A DNA stretch of 64,000 nt, from NCBI RefSeq assembly GCF_011386835.1, contig NC_088809.1, positions 7,174,001 through 7,238,000 of the forward strand, written 5' to 3'. Shown piece after piece: positions 12,608 through 22,530 of this stretch. The stretch comes from Chrysemys picta bellii (lineage: Eukaryota; Chordata; Testudines; Emydidae). Position 1 is the stretch's first letter; every line of letters starts with the position of its first letter. The notes beneath the pieces are model-generated. The model did no database searches. It was not told the origin of the DNA and worked only from the letters and a program-made list of their open reading frames with translations. A program made the translations under genes and the position numbers.

Positions 12608-12873
12608 CATGCAGTGTAGTTGTAGCCATGTTGGTCCTAGGATATTAGAGAGACAAGGTGGGTGAAGTAATACCTTTTCTTGGACCAACTTCACCACACT
12701 GCCTTGAATGCTCCTTTACAATATGTGCTAACTATTCCACCTTGCATTTTGCTGTGATGCTGAGAGTACCTTTCCCAGACCTGAAAAGCAGCTCTGTGGG
12801 GCTCAAAACCTTGTTTCTGTCACCAACAGAAGGTGGTCCAATAAAAGATATTGCCTGACCCACCTTGTCTCTC
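12608..12873. mobile_element. PLE-type repeat family 2, inverted pair with 10-bp TSD
   Basis: The left arm (about 12608-12690, + strand) has 'gtagttgtagccatgttggt' and then 'agagagacaaggtgggtgaa'. The right part carries the reverse complement ('gacccaccttgtctctct') up to 12873 and lacks the ~40-nt 'tail' found at the left end. TATTAATTCT flanks it at 12598-12607 and 12874-12883. A decayed hammerhead-like core starts at 12781. Inverted pseudo-LTR-like copies with a one-sided tail are known for Penelope-like elements, so I assign it there by architecture and by likeness to the family at 13767. Confidence 0.78.
12781..12812 (+). ncRNA. Decayed hammerhead-like core (family 2)
   Basis: It reads 'ctgaaaagcagctctgtggg' followed by 'gctcaaaa'. 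This keeps the CTGA start and a weak GC-rich hairpin, but the expected CTGAAGA and GAAA motifs are both damaged. It is probably inactive and is included because it lines up with the better-kept cores in family 1. Confidence 0.35.
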
Positions 12874-12949
12874 TATTAATTCTTGTAACACCCTTGTGTA
12901 GTTGATGAGCATTATCATCCTGGTACATTTCGATAAACTGAAACCCACT

Positions 12950-13080
12950 TCAGCAAGGTACTTATGCATATGCCTGGCTTTAAACATATGAGTATAGTCC
13001 CACTGACTTGCATTAAAATGGGACTGGTCATGTTCTTAACACAAGGCATGTGCTTATGAATCTTGCTGAACCAGGGCCCT
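12950..13080. mobile_element. Palindromic amniote MITE, diverged
   Basis: The left half has 'cagcaaggtacttatgcata' and the right half 'ggcatgtgcttatgaatctt', with 'agtcccactgacttgcatta' at the centre. The family recurs near 31755 and 42877. Confidence 0.65.
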
Positions 13081-13851
13081 AAGTGGTTTGCTTCTGACTT
13101 GCTTTATGATCTTAGACAGTATTTAACATCAAACTCAGGCATAGCAAACCCTAGTAACCTGCTCTAACTACTGGACAAAACGCTCTCTAAATAGGAACAG
13201 TGATATTTACTTGTATTAGGCTAAAGATTTTTTTTAATTTTTTTTGCTCTCCAAAAATGATACAATAAAAATGGAGACAGGACGTAAGTGTGTGCGTGCG
13301 TATGTAAATATAAAGGCTTTTCAGAATATTTAAAATGCTTTTGCCTTCTGGCTCTTGATTATAACTTTTGTGCAAGTTTAAAACCCAAAATATGTTTACA
13401 ATCAAATTATTTTCTTTCATCATAGCCATACTTTAACTATTCTGTCATTTAAATGCTTAAGCTCATAAATAAAATGTCTGTATACCTATATATAATCAGC
13501 ATAGCCGCCTTTCTCGATTATGGGATAGTGGCTTTTTGGACATCTAGAAAAATATTCTTAAACTGTTCCCAATTATCATTCACATCTGTCTAATAGCTGG
13601 GGGTGTGGCCAGTCCAGCCACAAGTATGTTGATCCATTCACCACAAACCCCCCTTGCACAGGTGTGGTGGCCCTTTTCCCCAGCCAGGCTGGCTGAAGCT
13701 GTTTGGGGCAGGCATTGTCACTTACAATATGTTCCTAGAGCACCTGGCAGTCATGATCCTGATGCTAGGTTTCAGAGTAGCAGCCGTGTTAGTCTGTATC
13801 CGCAAAAAGAACAGGAGTACTTGTGGCACCTTAGAGACTAACAAATTTATT

Positions 13852-13890
13852 AGAGCATAAGCTTTCGTGGACTACAGCCCACTTCTTCAG
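13852..13890 (-). ncRNA. Hammerhead-ribozyme-like core, PLE arm 1
   Basis: On the minus strand: CTGAAGA, one extra A, a 6-bp hairpin (gtgggc, loop tgta, gtccac), GAAA, then a short hairpin 'agcttatgct' and a C at the expected cleavage position. These follow the order of hammerhead core elements. The extra A before stem II and the weak stem I argue for caution. Confidence 0.5.
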
Positions 13891-13936
13891 ATGCATATAG
13901 AATGGAACCTCAATATATGTTCCATTCTATATGCAT

Positions 13937-13974
13937 CCGAAGAAGTGGGCTGTAGTCCACGAAAGCTTATGCTC
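13937..13974 (+). ncRNA. Hammerhead-ribozyme-like core, PLE arm 2
   Basis: The same arrangement on the plus strand, with the first motif reading CCGAAGA in place of CTGAAGA. Stem II, GAAA and the 'gcttatgc' hairpin are intact. The change falls at the conserved U4 position, which would be expected to impair cleavage. Confidence 0.45.
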
Positions 13975-14037
13975 TAATAAATTTGTTAGTCTCTAAGGTG
14001 CCACAAGTACTCCTGTTCTTTTTTTGATCCTGATGCT

Positions 14038-16865
14038 GTTGCACTGTCTTGGGGCTACTACATGATTAATGTAAATAACAATGGCTACTCCACATCTTGC
14101 CCATTGCTTGTTCTGTCCCTACAAAACTTCCACTTGAGTCCCACTGCCTGCATGAAAGCCCCATTTGCCCTGGCTTTGTGTGAGGTGTCATGAATCCCAC
14201 ACTAAATGATTAGTTCATAGTAAGGACCAATTGGGCTTCAACAGGAAAAAGCGGGGAAATGGCATAGATCTTAGAATGGGTAATGAAAATCCCACGTGTT
14301 TCTACCAAGAGGGACTAAGCTCCCATTTAACATCAATGCGAGCTCCCCAGGCATATTGAGAAAATGACTCCGGTGCTTATATAACTGAACAGTCACCCAT
14401 AGTTGTTTGAACCTACTTCATCAATATAGATTTTTAAAATCTATATAAATATTCCACATATGAGCAAAGCACACAGCTTCGGCCTCTGACCTAGCGAAGA
14501 TCTAATGTTAGCCAGTGAGTCAGAAAACTAAACCAAAGATGATAGACTGTCTAAAATGTTCATCACTTGACAGTCAATCTCTGGACAGTGTAACACACAT
14601 TTCCTTAGCTTCCATGAAATTGTCTTCTGTTACCCCTGCCTGCAACTCCATTCCTGCTCGCCCTCTCCAACTAATAAAAGGCCAGTTCTCCCACTGTTGA
14701 TTTAAGAAGCACAACCCAGGCAGTTCAAGGGACAGGTTGTCACCTCTTTCAGCAGTTGGGTTTGCTTATTCTTTCTTAGAATAAAACAGTGAGGTGAATC
14801 AAGGATGGAGCGTTAGGCTTGGCTTTGAATTTTTGCTCTGTCTCAGTATTTATGATTCCAGCTGGTTTGTATCCAGCTTTTGTTTAAACATTGTTTGTTT
14901 GTTTAATTTAACGTAGACCAAATTAGATCTCAGGAAACAGATACTGTGCACCTTTGTGCTGGTAAGAAAAAGAAGTGGTGTCATTCATGTCAGATAATTG
15001 GTGGTTTTAGCTCTCTGTAGAATAAATTACAGCAGTCATATAATGGCCTTTCATCCAATCACTTCTCTACTCTAGACTTGAAATGAGGTTTGCTGAAAAC
15101 ATCATTTCAGGGATTATTGACCATAGCAAAACCTTGTTGCCCATGTTCTTTGTATGTGTTGAAAATACACGAGTTAAAAAGGCAAGCTTTAGTGCTTTGC
15201 CAGTGAATCAGAGGCCGGTCACTAGGAACTGCAGGACCAAGAGGTTATCCCTGGGGTACAAATTCTACCCTATGCTCATTCTTGATCCCTTCCTAGAGAA
15301 ATGGTAGCTCAATAGTCAGGCTAGAGAGGCTCATTGGAAAGGAGACTGAATCCTTTCTTTTGTTCTGTATGGTAGAACGTCCAGTATTGTGGAAGATCAG
15401 ATTTATATATTTTTATTTAAGTATTATGCTGAATCTCTCTCCCCGGTGCAACTACTGTCAATACTTTCTCTTTGTCACCTGACCCCACAAAATGCACAAG
15501 CATGTGTCGTGTTTAGGATTCAGCAGTTGATATAGTACTTGGAGTCCTAAAATGTTTAACACCCAACTTTTAAAAAGTAAAGGAAGTTCCAAGCCCTCCT
15601 CTTGCCTGGAGACTGATTTGGAGACTGGAATCTTGTGTTTGATTCTCCAATGATTCCAATCTGCAGTTTGCTTTATAGCTTCTTTATTCTCACCAGTCCC
15701 AGCCCGAATCTGAAGAACGACTCTGGAGCTCTAGCCACATGAATTTTGTTCTGGGTTGAATTTTTTTTGGTCCCTAACTACTAATCTTTCTTGTGCTTCC
15801 TCGACCATTGTTTTTGATGAGGCTGGAAAGAGCTGTACAGCTGAGGAAAATATCTGCTTCTGCAGGGCTGCAGGAGTTCATGGCATAGTTTCTGGGGATC
15901 CTCAGTGGATTTCTGAACGATGGCAATCAAAACAGATCTAGAAAGTTTTTGTTTTCCACAGGGCTTAGCAACTTTTCTGGGACACTCCAGGCACATGGTT
16001 TCCTTAGTCTGCAGACTGGCTCCACCCCCACCCCCGTTGTGTGCTGTTCTATTCGTTGCTAGGATTTACAGAATTTTATTGTACTAGTTTGGACCTGGAT
16101 CAGAATTTTTCTGTTGCCTGAGTGTATTCAGATCCAGGGTTTTGCTTCGACCCATAATACCGATAAGAGCACGTCCGAGAATACGGAACTGCGCAAACTT
16201 CCCTAAAAATCCAAGATGCTGGGGTGGGCTCATGTATAGGACATACCCAACAGCTCCTTGATATCTCCCCGGCACCATTTGTTGTAGCTCAAACTTTGAA
16301 TCACACTTGAATCGCTCAGAAACCAAAAAAATTTCAAAAGAACGACTTCAGCTGCCCTCTCTGGCAGAAATACTCGATGTTAAGCTTAGCACAATTCAGA
16401 AAGGACGTGCCCTTGGAAGGGACAGAAAGGGGCGGGGGGCAGAGACTCGCTTTTGTGTTTCTCCTCATTTTCCTGGCTACAGCAGCCAGACTGACTACAG
16501 TTATATCAAAATTGTCCAGAGAGAGCATGGTTTCAAAATTTAAGGTGGCAGTGTTTCTCCATCAAATAGCATGAACACTCCAGGCATATTTCAGTCAGTT
16601 CGATCTTCTGGATGTTTTAACAGGCATCCTTTGAATAATATATGTAAAAGTTTTATAATGTACAACTTCCCGTCAGGATGGCTGGGTTGCTTATAATTGC
16701 AATAATAGACTTTTCATGTTGTATCATATTATGTGTACAATGTCTATCACAGCAGTGCCTTATTGGAATTACTATCTGCTACCATCCTACAAATAATAAC
16801 TTAGAATATTCCTATGCCTGGGGCCAAGATGCTCACACCAATCTTTATTTTATCAAAGAGAAGTT
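14038..16865. other. Single-copy noncoding stretch
   Basis: No exon, RNA gene or clear repeat recognised. The open frames here are short and unlike any family I know. Confidence 0.5.
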
Positions 16866-16867
16866 TA

Positions 16868-17240
16868 AAAGGTGACTTGATCATGGTCTACCAAGACTTA
16901 TGGGGGAAGAGATTTTCTGATCGTGGAGGCTCTTTAATCTAGCAGAAAAAGCCTAACTAGATGCAGTGGTTGGAAGCTGAAGCGAGGCAAATACAGACTA
17001 GAAATAAAAGACACATTTTTAATAGTGAGGATAATTAACCATTGTAATAAAAAAAAATTCTCCCTCACTTGCAAGTCTTTACATCTGACCTGGATGTCTT
17101 TCTAAAAGAGATACTGTAGCTCAGAGAGAAGTTAGGGGATTGATGCAAATCTTACTCTCGGGCCTGTGTCATGCAGGAGGTCAGACTGATTGATAATAGG
17201 TCCATTCTGACCTTTAAGTCTGGTAATCTGTTGGGTTGCT
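16868..17240 (+). mobile_element. CR1-like LINE 3' end, decayed RT C-terminus and 3' UTR
   Basis: The plus-strand frame reads approximately GDLIMVYQDLWG, the counterpart of the 'GDLI..YKYL.G' motif near the end of CR1-type reverse transcriptases. Stops and shifts interrupt what follows. The 3' UTR signature 'ggcctgtgtcatgcaggagg' and 'tcagactgattgataat' comes after. It is a dead 5'-truncated copy. Confidence 0.8.
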
Positions 17241-17770
17241 TGGCTGAAGTTTGGTTTCCTGAAAATACAGATCACCAGTGCATCAGCTCGTCTAGTCGTT
17301 CTCTGCTCCTGTGAGAGCACATACAGTTCAATGCCTTTTTAAATGAAGGAGATTGTACTGGAGAAACCCAACAGGCCTCACGGAAGCTGAATGCCTGGTC
17401 TTGCAGCACGTGTCACAGAGAACAAACCAACTGAGTAGATCAGCCCTGATGGAATAATGGGTGATGTGTCTGAATTTTGGTTGCCTCCAGATTTCTCTAA
17501 CACCAAAAAAGGATAACTCTGGAAAAATGTTCTTTGCTGCTCTGACTACTTGCTATCTTTTCCCATTCACTCCCCTTGCAATTCCATATGGCTGCAGGAC
17601 ACCTGACTGCTCAGTGGCTTGCATGACTGTCCTTGCGTGACAGTTGCTGGGTTCAATGGCTAAGATTATCAAAATCAGAAAAGGGATTTGGCATCCAAAG
17701 CCCATATGTGGCTTTGAAAATCTCAGCCCACATGTTTTCTATACTGCTACATAACCTCTTGGGATATGCA

Positions 17771-18066
17771 CAGGGCCGGCGTGTCCATTTAGGCAACCTA
17801 GGCAGTTGCCTAGGGCACCAGGATTTGGTGGGGTGGCATTTTGCCGCCCTTGGCGGCAATTCGGCGGTGAGGGGTCCTTCCGCGCTCCGGGTCTTTGGTG
17901 GCAATTCTGCGGCGGGTCCTTCACTCACTCCAGGACCCGCCGCAGAAGTGCACCGAAGACCGGGAGGGCGGAAGGACCCCCCTCCCCCGCCACAGAATTG
18001 CCAACGATGACCGGGAGCGCGGAAGGACCCCCGCCTAGGGCGCCAAAAACCCTGGCGCCGCTCCTG
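17771..18066. mobile_element. GC-rich hAT MITE, 8-bp TSD (7 of 8 match)
   Basis: It starts 'cagggccggcg' and ends 'cgccgctcctg'. GATATGCA (17763-17770) and GATATGCG (18067-18074) flank it. The interior has repeated 'cggcggt' / 'ccgggagcgcggaaggaccc' blocks in both orientations. It is CpG-rich, noncoding, and the cause of several overlapping spurious frames. Confidence 0.88.
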
Positions 18067-18373
18067 GATATGCGGTGGACATTAAATGCTGAAGAGTAGT
18101 GAGTTGCCCAGTTCGTATCTTCCCATGGACCAAGCCCCAGAGTGCATGTTTTAGCCTTGAAAGTGCTGGTTTATCTTTTTATTTAGCCCTTAGAAAAGTT
18201 TGGCCAGCCACTGTGGAAGAAGCTAAATCATGTTGGGCTTCTCCCATGCTAGACAAGTGTTTGGGGTTGTTGTTGTTTTTTTTAAAGCTTGGTTACAACG
18301 CACAAGCCAAATTGTGTTATAATCCAGTATGGCTACAGCCATGCTACAGAACAGTTGTCTTGATAGTCTAGGT

Positions 18374-18684
18374 CAGGGGTAGGCAAACTATGGCACGTGT
18401 GCCAAAGGCAGCACGCGAGCTGATTTTCAGTGGCACTCACGCTGCCTGGGTCCTTGCCACCGGTCCGGGGGGCTCTGCATTTTAATTAAATTTTAAATGA
18501 AGCTTCTTAAACATTTTAAGAACCTTATTTACTTTACATACAACAATAGTTTAGTTATATATTATAGACTTATAGAAAGAGACCTTCAAAAAACGTTAAA
18601 ATGTATGACTGGCACACGAAATCTTAAATCAGAGTGAATAAATGAAGACTCGGCACAGCACTTCTGAAAGGTTGCCGACCCCTG
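18374..18684 (-). mobile_element. hAT MITE copy 2, perfect 8-bp TSD
   Basis: Reverse-oriented relative of 12185-12477: 'caggggtaggcaaactatgg' at the left, 'gaaaggttgccgacccctg' at the right. GTCTAGGT occurs at 18366-18373 and 18685-18692. The interiors of the two copies align along their whole length. Confidence 0.95.
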
Positions 18685-18692
18685 GTCTAGGT

Positions 18693-19915
18693 GAAGCCTT
18701 CCTATCCTTCTTCCTATGGAAGCTGTTTCTTATGCTGTGCTTGTTTCCACACTGAATAGCCATCTTTGATGGTACTCCTGCTACCCAGTTGGCTAATGGT
18801 TGTTTCTTTGCTTCTAGCCTGCCAACCTACTGTGGCTTTCTAGCATTCCCCTCCTGCAGCGTTGTTCAGCTGTTAAGAATTTGCTTCCAAAATGCACCAA
18901 GCTTATTTGTTTGTTAAATCTGTAGATGGATGCTCTTCATTCACAATTCGCTTTAAAAGCATATCCTTTGGGGAAAGGCATCTTGTAGCCCCAAAGGAAA
19001 GCATCCAGGCAGGGTGAAAGAATCCCACTTTATGCTTCTACAAGGATTTTCTTCTAGCAAAAATTCATCAAAAAGACAATACATTGTTTTTGTCTACTGA
19101 TGTTTCCTGCCAAAATCTGCCCTTGGGGGCATGCATGGGGTTGTGGTAGAAGTCTGTGGGTTCTGAATACCTGTTGCATAGATCCATACTGAAGCACTTT
19201 ATAAAATCCGGTGACCCGTAATGCACAGTCTCATGCAAACATTTTAAAAGTACCCTGGCATAGTTGCTGCTTTTGAAAATTAACTCTGTCTCATTGTTTC
19301 TTTTCTCATACTATCCTCAATCTGGATTCCTCACTCCCCAAATTCCCATTGTAAATCAAAGGCACTTCTGAGCTCTCCAAGGGCAGAAAAGCGCACACAA
19401 CCTGTTCTATTCTGAGAATTACAAAAAACACCCAGCAAATGATTTAGGTTAACCCTTGTGGTGCTAGTATTTTCTAGATCAGAAGGGAAGTGGTGCTATG
19501 GAACAAGAAAATATATGAGGCAACGAACGAAGTATCTGGTGGATCCTAATTGTGTGGCTGACTCAGGGCTGTCAGTAGTGGACTTCAGAGCTGACTTTAC
19601 AAATGAATGCTTAAGAAGAGCTCTTATATTCATATATTTTTACCTATAAAAGAAGGATAGAGAAAAATTATCTACAAGCATATATAACATACCCACCAGG
19701 CCTAAATTCCAGAAGTGCTGAATTCCCACCACTCACCAGCTTCATTGCGTGCTTGATATCTTTGAAAATCAAGCTTCATGGGAGTCCCAAGGATTCAAAG
19801 GGTTAAAAACAGGCAAAGCCTTTTGAATGTTTTAAGAGTTATGCTTCAGGGCCAAGACCTGGCCTGCTAGGTTTTAGACCAGAGCAAAGTTTAACAGCCA
19901 TGTTATAAACCCTGG
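18693..19915. other. Single-copy noncoding stretch
   Basis: No exon, RNA gene or recognisable repeat. Confidence 0.5.
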
Positions 19916-19919
19916 AAAA

Positions 19920-20500
19920 CGGGGGAGTGCTCGAAAGGACACCTTGACCTATGACAAGGCTACCGGGCGCTGTCTAATAATGCTCCGGTCTTACTGCGGA
20001 TTTCATTAGCCAAAGGGAAAACATCTTCATCCTTTACAGTGTTCTCAAGGGAGTAAGGTTAAATGATCCAGATCGCGGGCAGTTCCGAGACTTTGTCAAC
20101 TCTCAAGCAACAAACTGTTATTTGATTGTTCCCTTCACAATGAGATCACATCGGCGATAGGGTCCAGCTGTCCAGTCATCTAGGAGGCTAATTAGCCCAA
20201 TTAATTAAGAAGTTGCTCCATGTTTCCCAGTGTCACTCAGGGCCCTGGGAGAGAGAGACAGGGAGAGTGAGAGAGGGGTCATAGGGAAAGCTCAGCGTCT
20301 ATTGTGGCAGAGACACAGTAATTAAACAACAACGGACAGGAACTTCTGCCTCTTGAAGAGTGCTAATTACAACCCATAGGGTCATCGTCTCTTGCTGAAT
20401 GGGAGGCACGTGCCCATCGAGTGCGTCGGCCTTAATGGGAGGTGCATAGGGCAGCCAGGGGAGAACTGACTCCATTATGACAACAATGAGAACTTCACTC
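19920..20500. promoter_or_regulatory. Candidate conserved noncoding block with homeodomain-type sites
   Basis: No repeat family is recognised here. It holds CTAATTAG (20188-20195), TTAATTAA (20201-20208), 'agtaattaaac' near 20318 and 'gctaattac' near 20361, plus a CACGTG E-box at about 20407. Dense TAAT cores in non-repetitive DNA of a gene-poor region are typical of developmental enhancers. Conservation itself cannot be judged from one sequence. Confidence 0.4.
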
Positions 20501-20598
20501 GTATCCTGTGCCAATCAGGGGAGTGTCTAGGCACCCAGCATCTCAAGTAGCTTCTTACATTAAGCCTCAAGCACACCTGTGGGGCAGCTGGGCACTAT

Positions 20599-20815
20599 GG
20601 GGGCAGAGTGGCTTAGTGGATAGAGCACTATATTGGGACTCAGGAGATCTGGGTTCTTTACATGGCTCTGCCACATGCCTTCTGGGTGTCCTTTGGCAAG
20701 TCACTTCACCTCTGTGCCTCAATTTCCCCAGCTGTAAAATAGGATAATGATCCTCTCCTTTGTAAAGGGCTTTGAGATCTACTGATGAAAAGTGCTACAT
20801 ATTATTATTTATTGA
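20599..20815 (+). mobile_element. tRNA-derived SINE, near full length
   Basis: It has an A-box-like TGGCTTAGTGG (20609-20619) followed by 'atagagcac' as in a lysine-type tRNA, a degenerate B-box 'gggttctttac', the body 'ggcaagtcacttcacctctg' and 'gtgcctcaatttccccagct', and the tail 'aaagggctttgagatct' ending in ATT repeats. This matches the Cryptodira-type polymerase III SINE. It is not a functional tRNA gene, since no acceptor stem closes. Confidence 0.88.
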
Positions 20816-20960
20816 TATCTCCATTTTTACAAGTGGGTAAACTGAGGCAGGGAGCATTTGAACACCATGTCCAAGCTGACCAAGTGAGTCCAGGGCAGAG
20901 ATGGCGACTAGACATCTACACACCTCCTAGGCTGGTATTCTAGGTGCTACCCCCACTCCC
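20816..20960. repeat. MIR-like SINE fragment
   Basis: 'acaagtgggtaaactgaggc' with a following 'tgtccaagctgaccaagtga' segment matches the MIR core. Confidence 0.6.
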
Positions 20961-21194
20961 TGCTCTCATTGTGGCACGGAGTGGAAGAAGCTGCCACCAA
21001 GGGATCTACCTGTGCTGACTGGATTTGATCATCAGTACACAGCAATGGTTGTGTTGTGGTAAGGACCATTGTATTTACTGAACACCTGTTCAGCCGCTCC
21101 TCTAGCCAGGGGAGCAATGTCTGCTTTTCATTTTGAAACCTGTGAAAAACTAAATCCAAATGGGGATCATGAAACTTCGCCACTTCAGCTTGTG

Positions 21195-21290
21195 GTGGTG
21201 TTATGGGAGCACCCAGGCCTCGCTCAGGATGGGTTTCCATTGTGCTGGGCACTGCACAAATGTACCCAGAAAGACGTTCCCTGCCCTATA
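21195..21290. repeat. Copy of the 'tgtgctgggcactgcacaaa' repeat family
   Basis: It has 'gggagcacccaggcctcgct' and 'ccattgtgctgggcactgca', then 'gacgttccctgccc'. It is a diverged copy of the unit at 2215. Confidence 0.65.
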
Positions 21291-21479
21291 AGTCTGACCA
21301 GATGGAACATGGCATTCAAAAAATTCCTCACTGGACTATTTAATGTAAAGAGAGAGGACCCAATGAAAATAAAGAATATTGCTCCTTCTCCACTGTCCCT
21401 TTGCTGTTCATCTTTTTACCTAGGACCAGAAGAGGCATTGTCAGTTGAAACCCAAACAACAAATATTAATGTTTCATTT

Positions 21480-21880
21480 TAAATCCAAGCCAATCCACTT
21501 TATAATCCAAACACGGCATCCTTCTTGAGCATTGCTGTTGGATAATCACATGGTGCTGTGGCCTTTTGCCCTTGTGCCTCGCACAACACACCCCAGGCGT
21601 GAGATTAGGCTCCAGTAATAACACACCCCGTTGTGCCTTTTTGCTCAATTGATAAACCTGCTGTATTAGGAGATATTGTCGTAAAACTGAATGGCACCCT
21701 GTAAATCGGAATCTCACTCTCTTCCTTGTAGCCAGGGAATTAGATGCTTTAGCTCCTCTCCTGGCTTTATTTCGTGGCTGCAATATGCAAGAGACAATAT
21801 AAGCCCGTGCTTCATTGTCTTTAAAATGCTGGTGCTGTATAAATAATATCTGCTTTGTATACTGTGTTTGATTCCCCCTC
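21480..21880. promoter_or_regulatory. Candidate conserved noncoding block
   Basis: Unassigned, non-repetitive, mixed-composition DNA with motif-dense text such as 'ctcaattgataaacctgctg' and 'tgcttcattgtctttaaaat'. It looks like vertebrate noncoding elements, but only a cross-species alignment could tell. Confidence 0.3.
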
Positions 21881-22139
21881 GCACTTACATCCGTGTAACT
21901 CCTTTGGCTTCAATGCAGTTAGTCACATACATCTCAAAAGAGAATTAGGACCTTTATTTTTCCGTAGCTAGCGTGTGAAAAGTTACCTAGCTCAGTACAT
22001 GGGGCAGGACAAAATGACAATCGAGCTGAGCTGTTACCCCGAACTGTAACAGGGATAAAACTGCTTAGAACTAGGATGCATGTGTTCTGTCTGATCCCAC
22101 ACACAGACTCTCCCAAGACCTTCAATGGCACACAACTAA

Positions 22140-22530
22140 GGGCAGCATTTTTAGCCCTTTTTAAGAGTGTCGCTTTAGAGGAAGGTATTTAAATAGCGAT
22201 GCAAAAATGAAGTCAAAATTCCATGCTTAGAACCTCTCGTGGGAGCTATTTGCTAATAAAGACGCCAAAGCTTGTACGTATTCTCTTTCTCTCTCCTTTT
22301 AATTTCCTTCTGGGATTGCGTTTTTAACTTTGCTTGTGAAGTTCTCTGTTTATAGCGAAGTGTTTATAAAGTTGAATGAGCAAAACTTTGAAAAGAAGGT
22401 GGTTCCCCTCCAGCTCCGGCAGGAGCGCTGAAGTCCCGTGTATTTACATAACAGAATGGGACCCTTTGTACGCGGCCTCCCCAGCAGATTGATTAACAAA
22501 GAAACACACTGGAGGCGGACTGCATTGAGT
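22140..22530. promoter_or_regulatory. Candidate conserved noncoding block
   Basis: No repeat recognised. Motifs include 'tatttgctaataaagacgcc', 'gtttataaagttgaatg', 'cgtgtatttacataacagaa' and 'attgattaacaaagaaacac', which contain forkhead-, HNF1- and SOX-like words. Function is inferred only from composition. Confidence 0.3.

Larger units (their letters stand above)
13767..14024. mobile_element. PLE repeat family 1, inverted pair with 13-bp TSD
   Basis: The left arm starts 'aggtttcagagtagcagccg' and runs to about 13904. The right arm is its near-perfect reverse complement but stops about 35 nt short of the left-hand tail, ending at a T run. TGATCCTGATGCT (13 bp) occurs exactly at 13754-13766 and 14025-14037. 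The arms match the terminal repeat of the coding PLE at 36687-37518. The arms are very similar to each other, so this is a fairly recent event compared with its surroundings. Confidence 0.88.

Noticed and set aside
13767..14024. Possible DNA-transposon MITE because of the inverted arms
   Set aside because: The 13-bp duplication, the tail present on one side only, and identity to the PLE terminal repeat at 36687 fit a PLE better than a cut-and-paste element.
17771..18066. CpG island promoter
   Set aside because: Inverted ends and an 8-bp duplication show it is a transposon; no adjoining exon.
20599..20680. Possible tRNA gene (A-box and 'tagagcac')
   Set aside because: No acceptor-stem closure and the sequence continues into a SINE body, so it is a SINE head.
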